Origin: Strigops habroptila
Taxonomy: Eukaryota > Chordata > Aves > Psittaciformes > Psittacidae
Assembly (NCBI RefSeq): GCF_004027225.2
Contig: NC_044277.2
Span: 30,596,495-30,660,494, forward strand
Length of the DNA stretch: 64,000 bases
Direction of reading: 5' to 3'
Both the position numbers and the translations under genes were made by a program. Under the pieces are notes generated by a model. That model searched no databases. It had not been told where the DNA came from and saw only the letters and a list, made by a program, of their open reading frames with translations. Shown here one piece after another: positions 45,301 to 55,925 of this stretch (position 1 is its first letter; each line of letters opens with the position of its first letter).

Positions 45301-47239
45301 TTGCAGAGCTTTAGTATATGCACCAATGCTGAATCTAGATCTAGTAAATCTAGTAGATCTAGAGGCTTCTCTGCAATTGCTAGCATAGACAATGGACTTG
45401 ATTCCCCACAGGGTACATGCATGTAGAAGGATACAGAGGCCCAGAAATACTGATCAATGCGTGCTGGCATAATATGTCTTGTAATATTATGATAAATCTA
45501 TTGTCATGTATAATTACACAAAGGATGAACTAAGATTATAGAAACAAATTTAACATTGGTAGGTCACGACTTTGAGTGCAAAGCTTATATCATCTTGTTA
45601 AACCAGCAGCATTTTTCCTGAAGGGTGAGGTTTCATGGTCACTAACACCACCTTCAAAAGTGCATCACTTAAAATAAGATTCAAGGACAGCTATTCCAGA
45701 AGATAAATTTTCTCAGGCTGCATCTGCTCAAACTCATATGAAGAGAGACGTAACACAAAAGATCCAAAGTTTTCTACTGCTATCCTTTTTTATTTCTGAG
45801 AACATGTGCTCATGAGTTTGAAGAACTGGTGCTCTAAACTACTGGCAGGCAAGGTGAAAAATCAGGAAGAAAAAGGAAACCGATAGATGAAACTCCTACA
45901 GATGAAACAACACAGCTTACAGAAAGACACTTGTGACATTAGAAAAATATTACAATACTTCATGACACACATCTAATTGTTCCTCAGTTTGGATTTTTTT
46001 TTTCCTACTTTTAGATTATCATAGCGAAAAAGAGCTAGAGGAAAGAACTTCCGAAGTATAGTTTGTTAGAATTCATGAGTTATGGTATTCACCTTTGCTT
46101 CATATTTTATGAGCTAAAAATAGGACCAAGAACCAATACTCTATATTTCAAGAAGAAACTCTCTTTATGCTAAAAAAGTAACCAAAGGATACAGATAACT
46201 TCTAGGAATTTATTTTCTTCATTTTTTTGTGGGTGTTTCCAATTTGATAGATAATTTTTATAGAACTAGCATTGGCTTTCTAGTGGGCTATAAAAACTGC
46301 TAAATTACCATTATTTAATACCAAATGAGAACCCAAGCACAATACCAAGTATATCTTAGATTTGTTCACTCTTTTGCTGAGTCTACAGAACATCATAAAT
46401 TAGTGTATTTTACATTTATACATCATCAGATACTTATTTCAACATAAAAACGTTAATTATGCCACTTTTCTCCATCATAAATGATTCTTAATAATAAAAT
46501 ATTTTGTTGAGGCTGCCATTGATCAAGGAAGAAGAAGAAGGAACTCTTAGGGCTTTACAGATGAAAATTATTGGGCCTACAAGTTGAGCGTGTCAGCCAT
46601 CATCAGGCACTGATATGTGACTAATGACTAAGGGGCAATATAAAACTCACTGAGATAGGAATAGGGAAAATCCAAGCAAAGCTACTTCAAAATACTGAAG
46701 AGCAATGAAAAAATTATTGAGTAGGACTACTGGTAGGACTGAAACAAATCCTGTTGCATTTTCAGTCAGGCAAGGTTTTAAAATTGGTTGTTAAAAGGTA
46801 AATGTTTTGGTGAAATATTAAAAGATAAGAGTTTGGTACTTATCAGTCCTACTAAGTAATGCACTGGTTGTTCAGAACTTCTGAAAAATTAGATTATGAA
46901 CAAATTTAGGTCCTAATTAAAAAAAAAAAAAATCCATGTGGTACCTTTTTTTTTCCAAGAACAATTTAAATACTTCATATGATTTCATACTTCATTCAAA
47001 TAATAGCTGAGAAATATGTCTTGATGACATTATGCATCTAATGACATTAACCACAGACAATGTGTTAGTAGTACAAAGACTAAATAATGACTTTTCATTG
47101 TCATCAAGACAAAGGGGTTTCTTACATAAATCCTAGAAGATTTCTGTCCTGAAAGTTGTTTCAAATATGTGTCGTGATGCATTTTTGAAAGTGTGAAAGT
47201 GATGCATGGAATTTCAGTTGAATCAAAAATAAGACCAAA
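42383..47239. other. AT-rich DNA, no supported gene
   Basis: Almost 5 kb without recognised transposons or coding frames. A G/T-rich patch at 44909-44942 has G runs of 5, 6 and 4. A cluster of overlapping CTAGATCTAG-type palindromes lies at 45331-45363. An A run is at about 46918-46932. Confidence 0.5.
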
Positions 47240-48117
47240 ATCTTTGGAGACCTGTGGCAGCAAAACTTCTAGGCTTAGTGAACCCTGAGGTGTATTGGGT
47301 GTCCATGGCAAAGTGCTGGCAGTGGAGGGCTGGAGGGTGGCCTCTGAGGGGAGGCCAGCAGCTGCCCCATGCTGGATACAGCCAGTTCCAGCCATTTCCA
47401 CCATTGGACAGAGCTGAGCCCATCAGCCAAGCTGGTGATGCCTTTGGAAAACATATTTTAGAAAAGAAAATATACTGGACAAGCAGAGGAGTGAGGAAAA
47501 AGAAGTGTGAGAAACAAGAGTGTGAACACCCAGGTCAGAGAAGGAGGAGTTGCTCCAGGTGCCGGAGTGAGATTCACCTGCAGGCCGTGGACGAGACCAC
47601 AGTGGAGCAGGTATTTTCCTGCAGCCTGTGGAGAGGAGCACGCCAGAGCAGATTTTTTCCTGAAGGACTGCAGCCTGTGGGCAGGACCTGTGCTGGAGTC
47701 AGGGAAATGTGTGAGGAGGGAGTAGCAGAGAACTGTTATGGACAGACTGTAACAGCCCATTTCCCACTCCCTTCGCTGCTCAGAGTTTGGGGACTGGGGT
47801 GCCTGGTGAGGAGGTAGAGGAGTTAAGGAATCAGGGTTTGACACTGAGCTTGAAAAAGGGGTGGGGGAAGGTTTCATTTTAATTTTTTCTTGTTACTCCC
47901 TGTCAAAATCTGTTTTAATTTGGGATAAATTAAATTAATTTTCTCTATGTCAAGTCTGTTTCACCTGTGATGTTAATTGAGAACAAATCTCCCTGCCTTT
48001 ATCTTGACCTGTGAGCTTTTTCTTCATTTTATTTTCTCACCCTGTCCCGTTAAGGAGAGGGAGTGATAGAGCTGCTGGGTGGGCAGCTGGCTGCTGGCCA
48101 AAGTCGTTACCACATAA
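47240..48117 (+). mobile_element. LTR, family B, probably solo
   Basis: Same family as the minus-strand LTR at 40282-41196. Shared parts include GAGCTGAGCCCATCAGCCAAGCTGG (47411-47435), the GGGATAAATTAAATTAATTTTC segment near 47922 and GTCTGTTTCACCTGTGATG near 47957. The right end reads GTTACCACA at 48117. The left boundary is approximate and I could not find a clean target duplication. Frames of 124-187 codons on both strands (47030-47877) run through the LTR and carry no retroviral or host domain, so they are not called. Confidence 0.75.
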
Positions 48118-48490
48118 GATTTGCTGACATGTGGCTATATAATCATTGTCATAGGTATATACAGTTTATAGTTGTTGTAACTGAAAATGATATTTCATTA
48201 TTGCCCGAGAAATTAGGGCTGACCTTTTACTTCTGAAACAGCTCCACTTGCTAGTTCATTTCTATTACACTTCAGAAAGGAATTATTCCAACAGTGAAAG
48301 CACCTGAAAGTTTTGTTGGTATTTTCTATTACTGCTATTTGTACTCTTTGAAAACCCCACAACATGGGAATTTTAAACTGGGACTAGAGGAATATAGGAT
48401 GAAGTTTCATTATCTCATTCCCAGTATAAAGCATAGATTAGGGAGATGACAAAGGACAGATGTGGTAAAATGGCACATAAAGGGTCATAC
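48118..48490. other. No gene seen
   Basis: Spacer between two unrelated LTRs; nothing recognised. Its last four bases (48487-48490, ATAC) are one copy of the target duplication of the next LTR. Confidence 0.45.
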
Positions 48491-49164
48491 TGTTAGAAAT
48501 CATAACGTTTGATTAACAGAAGTTTAATCAGGTTTTGATCAATACACATATATATATAGAGTATTTAGACATTGATTTGGTTGATTTGTGTTTTGTTAAG
48601 TTTGTTACTAAGTCAGAGAAGTCTGGTAACTAGGGTGTGGACATTGATGTACGAGACTATCCAAGTGATATCCCTATAAGGTGATGGTCTGGTAGAGACA
48701 GTACTCTACAGAGTACTTCAAAGTAGAACTTTTGAGATAAGAAGCAGAGTTGCATACCAGTACCAGTCAAGAAGAGATAAAAGAGTGCTGGTGCAAGCAC
48801 GATCGTTGGGACTTATCCAGAACTCTGAAAGGTGAAAAGGACATAGCGAGGAAGACATCTTACTTCATCTGAGGAAGACTACTTACTTCATCCTGACGAC
48901 CACCAGAAGGGGGCTGCGCAAGCGTAGAAACGATTGATGATGTAATCAGGAGATGAAGCAATTTTAAAATACACATGCATGAGAAAATGTTGTAACCTGT
49001 TGAATATACATTAGATTGTGAAATCTCAGTAGGATAAATTGTGAGCACGTTGTAACGGTCTTTGGAACCAGATTTGGGTGCGTACCCCTGGTTCCCGGGG
49101 CCTCGAAATAAAGCACCACATATAACCTCCTTAGAGTGGTTATGTGTTCTTCTCTCGGCTAACA
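48491..49164 (+). mobile_element. Solo LTR, family C, with perfect 4-bp target duplication
   Basis: Starts TGTTAG and ends CTAACA, an exact 6-bp inverted terminal pair, and is flanked by ATAC on both sides (48487-48490 and 49165-49168). The 674-bp body has a polyadenylation signal AATAAA at 49107-49112, preceded by a GGTTCCCGGGGCCTCG segment I associate with avian retroviral LTRs. Four-base duplications are typical of gammaretrovirus-like (class I) elements. No internal region remains, so this is the product of LTR-LTR recombination. A 124-codon frame antisense to it is chance. Confidence 0.9.
49107..49112 (+). promoter_or_regulatory. LTR polyadenylation signal
   Basis: AATAAA about 52 bases before the LTR end, in the position expected for the R region of a retroviral LTR. 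Confidence 0.7.
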
Positions 49165-49168
49165 ATAC

Positions 49169-52100
49169 AACACCAAGATTTTCTACACAATTCAAACTGT
49201 TCTTATGGGTAACCTTGCACAAATCACTGCCCATGCTCTGTTTACCAAGGCATGAAGGCAGGATGCGTTTAACAGTTTCTTAGAACTTTGTCAGTCCTTA
49301 CTGTATAGGACTCCAAAGTATAAGAGAAGAGGGTAGCTGTTTCTGAACCCAACTGTTTTGATAAAACTAATTCTTTTTGGATATTCCTATGAACTAAGAA
49401 AGATGTTCAATTAAGAGTTAGCTATTAAGAATCTTAGGTAATTATTTTCAAGCTAACACTGAGAGCAGGCATGGATATCTCAGAGTCTGCAGGAGTAACC
49501 CAGTATCACCTGATACTCATTCACACCGCTTTTTGGCCCATCTGTTTAAATCCCTGTTTTGTCTAAAAATGATTCAAGCAGGTCTAGTTTGATATGTTGT
49601 AGTAAAAAAAAGAATGGTCAATTTGGTGGCTTTTCAGTTAGAGAAAAAGCTGCTGGGGAAGTTCAAGTAACATATGGCAGACAACATCCTGATTTTAAAT
49701 CTTTCCTTTGATTAAAAACAAACTATATTCATGTTTTGAATACTGTCTTCAATACCTTTTTCTTTTTTAATACTATTGGAAGATAACAAAGTTGGAAAAA
49801 CTGAACCAATGATCTTAAGAGGTAAAAAGCCGTCAACGTATGAACAAAATGCATAGGAAAAATGCAATAAAGAACAAAATGTATTTGCAAATTAAGTGAA
49901 TACATTTTCATGTTTCAGAAATGTTTTGATTCACATTTTATTACTTACAAAAATTTTCAAATGGCTTGTGTTCCTATCAGAAAAATATCTTGATCTAGTA
50001 AGTCTCGGCAAAACTGTTGCTAAAAGTGATATCGTAATGATGATGAGAACAAACTAAATTTGCCCAGAACCAGGAAAATTAAGTTATCTGTGTAAATAGT
50101 ATTAGAGAGACTTTTTCTTGCCTTTTTTTTCCCTTGAGTTAAGTTTAGCTATAATGTAATTGTTAGAAACAGTTCCTTATTTATAATTAACAAGGAAAAA
50201 TCCTGACTTTATTTTGAATATTGTTATATGACATGAAATCAGAAGAGATTTAATTAGACTACTATATTTATTATTGTTTGATGAGTCAGTGATTTCTTTA
50301 AATGTAACACATGTAAACTAGATTAATTTAATCATATAGTAGGAATATAAAAATGTGTTGTCACTGATTAAATGATTACTGCAACATCTTGCAGACTCAG
50401 CATCAGGAAAAATTATGGGCGCAATTACAGGAAAAGCACTTGATTGCAGTAAATAGGGGGAGGAAAAGAAAAATTTCATAAAGCAGGAGCTGTAAAAAGT
50501 TGTAAAGCAACTCTAGAGGTAACTTTACAAATTTTTTGTGAGATTTCAGTGTGAGAAAAAAATTACTTTTAACGAACACAATTGACTGCAATTAAAAACT
50601 AACTTTTCAAAATATTGGTTGATTTTAATAATGTCACCTTCATGGACTACCTGTTGTACTACTCCTGGCATCAGTGAGTCTGAAAAGCCATCCTGTTCCA
50701 TATGTATCTTTTTCAGTTGACTGTTTTTCTAAATATTTACTTTTGTACAGCTGGAAAAAATGCAAACATTGCCATTTTCATAACTTTCCAGTGCATGTAA
50801 TCTCACAAGAACTCTCTTATTAGGAATCATATTGGGGCTTTTTTTCTGAATAATGAATGACTCTTAGATGAAGAACATACAAAAGCAGTGACATGAGCAT
50901 TCTTATCAATTAGAATTCTATTTTCAGAGCAATGAAGAGAAAGTTTACAAGGGAACAACAAAGGAAGAGTTATTTAGTAAATAATAAAATTACTATAAGA
51001 AGCATTTACTCTTTAAGAAAATAGAAGTAAACTATATGCAAGGTATAAGACAATGGTTCAGGAAAGGATGTGAGAAGTACTTGATAGCTCTCATCTGACT
51101 TTTAAAGAAGAAAATTTGGGGGGTTTTATTAGATCGTTGGATCTCAGTTGAAAAATCTCAATGTGAAGAAACCAATTCTAAACGAAGAGGTCAAACAATC
51201 TTTTCTTTAGGTTGCATTTTGAAAAAAAACAATGCTAAAAACACAACGCTAAACCCCCACACTTCATATACATTTACATTAAATTACAAATTCAGCAAAC
51301 CATTTAAGCACATAATTAGTTATAGGCAAGTGGTTAAGTACTATTGACTTCAAGTTAAGCTCACACTTAATTGCTTTGCTGAATCAGACTCTCCAAGATG
51401 ATGTTTAATATATGTCAGATTTTTTTTCAGAAAACAGGATAAAATCATTATAGCTTTGTGATTCTCTTGGTTTTAGTTACATAAATACCTGGTCTTATTA
51501 TGTGTTAGTTGTTTCATAGTCTTTGACATGTTTATCTGCTCAGCTAGCCTTTCACTTTACAGGTAGGAAATGAAATACAGAAAAGCTATCAATATGCCTA
51601 CACTATAGCTCAGTCAGATTTGACCTAGATGCAGTCTGGCTGATATAAGTGGAAGATCAGTGCAGCATACTCTACTATTGCTGAAGAATACAGGGTTCCA
51701 GACAGTCTTGTGTAAACTTGTCCGGAAAATGCATTTTGCTTTAAGGATGTAATAATTCAGAAGATAAAATTTCCAGACACACATGTATTTATAGCTATAT
51801 TGTACATGAACATATGTACATACTCACTATGTATATACATATATATGTGTGTGTATATTTATATATTAAAATATTTATATGTATGTAACATACATATACA
51901 TAAGCAAAACTGAAAATTAGTCAAAAAAATATGATGTAATGTTTCTGAGGCCAAAGAACAGCCCAATCAATAGATTTATTAAAGACTGAAGTGGTTAAAG
52001 CACATGATAATATATAACATATTGAAGGACTGCTACAATAGCACCCGGGGTTTTTCTTTCTGTAATAGTCCTTCTTTCTATAATAAGATGAAATGTAGAC

Positions 52101-53277
52101 GGATTTTTTAAAGTCATCATTTATTCATGAGATAGCTTAAGTCTAATGCAAAACTACTTAAGAAACCCAAATGTCTCATCTAAATTTCCAAATGAGTAGC
52201 AAGTATTATTAAAGCATTAGTCTTCCAAATGTAGACATAACTGGCAAAAGAAAGGGGAACCGAAATTTCCAACAATCTACATCTACCCTTTCTTTTTCTC
52301 TGAACAAGGAAACTGTCTGGCTTAAAGATGCAATTTCTTTCTTTGTTTCTATATCCCTCTGTTGTGGGCCATAAGAAGCCTCTGAAGAAATGAGCTCCAC
52401 AGCTTTAACTAATTAATCTGAACAGTTGCCATGTAAGGTAAATTGGTTTTATTATTGCCCATTTTCCAGATGAGAAATAGATATGCTTAAGGTAATGTGG
52501 TATGGCAATGGCAAAGGAAAGGGAACTACTCATGTTTTGTGTTCAAAGTTCAGACAGTCTCTGCAGTAACCTGATCTATTTTAGACATCAGTGCAATTTC
52601 AATGTCCATAATGCCATGTGGTCTCAGTCCAGACTGAAATATCACATCAGCAAAAGCAATGTTGTAGAAAAATGGCATGAAAACTCAGGATGCCTACACT
52701 CCCATCCACACATATTACTGTCTCTCAAACTGTGCTTCAAGGGCAATCCCTAAAGGCATCAAGCCCAATCTGATTTCAAAAAACACTAGATACTACAAAT
52801 TCCAACTGTTACCACTTTTCCCTCGTTCTTTATAAGATACAATTTCTGTTTCTTCTGAATCGGCTTCTTGAATGCTTCTTTAGAGCAGTCTTAGAGCTGC
52901 ACTCACAGCTAGATTCACTTCGCAATAAAGTTGGCTTTTGACCTGAAAAATTTGGTGATGCTGCTTGCACTGGCAAAATTTTTACGGCATACACCATCCT
53001 TCAAAACACACAGCTGAGCCTGAGGCAGTCTGGGGCTAACAAGTCGGAGGAACACCTCTTTTTATAGAAGTATGAGAAATCCTAGAAGGAAGATCTGGCT
53101 GAAGAACAAGATTCCAGGGAGATTTTTAGAGCTAAAGAAAAAAGTCACCATTCACACCGGCAGACCAAGGAGACAGAGCAACAGACTGCTGACATGAAGA
53201 CAGATAGTGCTGAAAAACACTCAAGGCACTGCTGTGTGAGCTAGCTCACTACAGGAGATGATCACTTTATAGAGAAA
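49169..53277. other. AT-rich DNA, no supported gene
   Basis: No transposon or coding region recognised. Contains an imperfect (TA)n/(TG)n microsatellite at about 51825-51905. Confidence 0.5.
51825..51905. repeat. Imperfect TA/TG microsatellite
   Basis: Alternating TATATACATATATATGTGTG and similar purine-pyrimidine steps, able to form AT cruciforms or slip. Boundaries are approximate. Confidence 0.75.
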
Positions 53278-53372
53278 AAGGAACTTCTGAAAATCACCTT
53301 GTCCAACTACCTGCTCAAAGCAGAGCTAACTACAAATTTAGATTACGCTGCCTAGAACCCTTTCATCCAGGT
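53278..53372 (-). mobile_element. Short old CR1 fragment
   Basis: Plus-strand phrases GAACTTCTGAAAATCACC, TTGTCCAACTACCTGCTCAA and AGCAGAGCTAACTACA resemble the complement of a CR1 3' UTR of the CCAACCCCCTGCTCAAAGCA type. Only about 95 bp remain. Confidence 0.55.
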
Positions 53373-54452
53373 GAAGGGGGTGGTTGGTGCAGGGGCTATA
53401 TCCATAGTCTGTTTCTTTTTACCCACAATCTGTAGAGTGAGACACTTGTACCAGGTTGGTGGAAGGAATGACTGAGTTTCTGGAGAGGTAGCCAGTATAT
53501 CAGGCCTAGGGAGGGGCAAACTTCAGTCTTGCAAAATGCTGTAGCAAGAGAAGAGCCTGATCATGGATGCACAGCGAGCAGCTGGGTGAACAGGTTTTTC
53601 TTGTTAAGAGAGAGAAAGAAATAAGTGCTGCCACTCTGTCTTTTTCTAGAACGGAGTCCTTATGAGGAAGCAGCAAGTGGAACTTGAGGAAAAGCTGTTG
53701 GTGGGTGTCTGGGGTATAGTAGTTGGTGTGGTTAAGTTATAAGTCACCATATCATGTGTGAATGGTAAACATGCTTTTTAGAGTCAGGATGTGCAGCACT
53801 AGCCAACCTTGTCTCCTTTGCAATGGGATGCAAAACAGGCTTGGGATATGTCAAAGAAACAGGAAGTGTTTCTGCATTTAGTACTATTTAACTGGTAATA
53901 CACTTTGCTATCTGTAAATAGTATCTCTACTGTTTTCTGTATCAGTGAGAATGTGTAGATTGACAGGTATGATGGAATAAGAATGTATACAGAATTATGA
54001 AAAGGCTTTCAACATACTGACTTGTGCCTGCCTTTGAGCAGGCTTGTAGACCTCTGGATAAATTGCTGAGGAGTCGAGTGACTCCAACCAAAGCCAAAAG
54101 CTGTCGAAGTGTTTTCCAAGGCAAAGAAATGGATGTTAGATGGAAATGGATAAATTTAACTAAATGAATGTGTCTATTTTAGAGGAGACATTCGCCTCAG
54201 TTTCAATGTGATTGGTATAAATCATGGTTTCACACCATCTACTGTTGCAAACACATTTTGTTTCTGTTACAGTCCGTTCAGCTTTCATACCTCTACAGAA
54301 TTGGCAAGATGGTGCATCCTTTGGTGTATATCTTAAGTACTTCTACAGCTCCAGTCAGTTTCCACAGTGAATTACCTGTCTTGTGAAAGATTTATGTTTA
54401 AACAGTTCCTGTAATAAAAAGTGTAAACAACCAAAGCCAAATTCACAAATTA
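53373..54452. other. No gene seen
   Basis: Mixed-composition DNA; a GC-richer stretch at 53380-53720 shows no family I can name. Confidence 0.4.
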
Positions 54453-55925
54453 ATAGAATCATGGAATAATTTAAGTTGGAAGGGGCACATGGCCCACAGC
54501 TTAAAGGAGGTCTAATTAGAACAGGTTACTCAGATCTGTGTCCAGTCAAGTCTCAGACACCCCCAAGGACTCTTAGGGCAACCACCTTCAGTGTTTGAGA
54601 ATCCCCAGGGTAAAAACAGTTTTTCCCTTTATCTAACTGTCACTTCCCACATTCCAACTTGTATTCATTGCCTCCCATCCTATCACTGTGCATTTCTGGT
54701 AAGAGAGTTGCTCCAGCCACTCAGGTAGTTGCAGACCAAAACAAAGACTCCCCTGAGCCTTCTCTGGTTAATGCAAAACAAACCTTGTTCCCTCAGCCTG
54801 TTCTCATCTATCATGTGTTCCAGCTCCTTGATAATCTTTGTCATCCTCCACTTGATTCATTTTAATATGCTAATATCTTTCTTGAAATGGGGAGCCCAAA
54901 GCCAGTTATAGCACTTCAGATGCACTCTCACAAGTGGCAAACAGGGGCAGAAGGATCATACCCCTGGACCTGCTGACCACATTCTTAATAACAGGACTCA
55001 GGATGCAGTTGATCTTCTTGCTGCTGAATAGCATTCAACTTGATGTCCACCAGGACCCCGAATTATTTTTTTCAAAGCTGCTTTTTCAGCCAGCTGGCCT
55101 CACACCAGCCTCTACTGTCAAACGAGGTTACTCCTGCTCTGGCATAGGACTTTGCACTTGCTTGTGCTGAACTTCATGAGGTTCCTGTTAACATATTTCT
55201 CCAGTCTGACCAGATGCTTCTGAACAGCAGCCCTACTCTCCAGTATATTGACCACTTCTTCCAATTTGGTACCATGAGCAAACTTGCTGAAAATGCATTC
55301 TCTCACACCATCCAGGCCATTAACATAGATATTGAACAGTATCAGTCCCAGCACTGATCCCTGAAGTATGCCACTTGCTACTGACCACCAGAAAAACTTT
55401 GTACCATTAATCACAGCTCTTTGAGCTTGGCAGTCCAACCAATTTTCCATCTATCTCATTATCCATTTATCCAGCATGTATCTCACCAGTCTGATGATAA
55501 GGAGACTTTGTAGTAGTTTGTAAAAGGCTTTGATAAAGCCAAGGTATACACTATCCACTGCTCCCCCTCCTTTGTCCACAGCACCAGCACTCATCTCATC
55601 ATGGAAAGTTGGTATGGCATGATTTGTGCATCCTAAATCTGTGTTGGCAGCTCCCAATCACCTTTTTGTCCTTCAAGTGTCTGAAAAAGGCTTCCAAGAG
55701 GATTGATTCCATCACCTATCCAGTCACTGAAGTGAGGCACCTGCTCATCGTCCTTTGGATTTTCCTTCTTGCTGTTTTGATGATGGATCTGACGTTTGGG
55801 TTTTTTTCCCAGTCACTAGGAACCTCCTCCAAAATACATGACCTTTTTAAGAGGTTAGACAACAGCCTTGCAAAGACATCAGCCAGCTCCATCAGCACCA
55901 TCAGATACACCCCATCTGTTCACAC
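54453..55925 (-). mobile_element. Old CR1 LINE, RT domain to 3' end
   Basis: The tail lies on the left (TAGAATCATGGAATAATTTAAG). On the minus strand, ORF2 codons for the RT can be followed from about 55910 (ELADVFARLL, SCILEEVPSDW) through VDSVYLGFIKAFYKL and ASGILQGSVLGLILFNIYV to the C-terminal part. The subfamily differs from the young copies. It extends about 1.47 kb with many lesions. Confidence 0.9.
55118..55910 (-). pseudogene. CR1 reverse transcriptase remnant, catalytic residues lost
   Basis: Three separate frames hold successive RT pieces. 55910-55716 has the fingers (EVPSDWEKNPN). 55657-55451 has motif A, read as YLGFIKAF with Gly in place of the first Asp. 55450-55118 has GILQGSVLG and motif C, read as FAHGTKL with His-Gly in place of the two catalytic Asp. 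Stops separate the pieces. It is an old, non-coding relic. Confidence 0.88.

Noticed and set aside
47030-47877. Overlapping frames of 124-187 codons on both strands
   Set aside because: They run through the family B LTR in several frames at once and show no retroviral or host domain.
40282-48117. Family B LTR pair as the two ends of one provirus
   Set aside because: The LTRs are in opposite orientation and the DNA between holds no gag, pol or env, but a CR1 and AT-rich DNA.
48860-49234. 124-codon minus-strand frame
   Set aside because: Lies antisense across the family C solo LTR and continues past its edge; a by-product of the LTR sequence.
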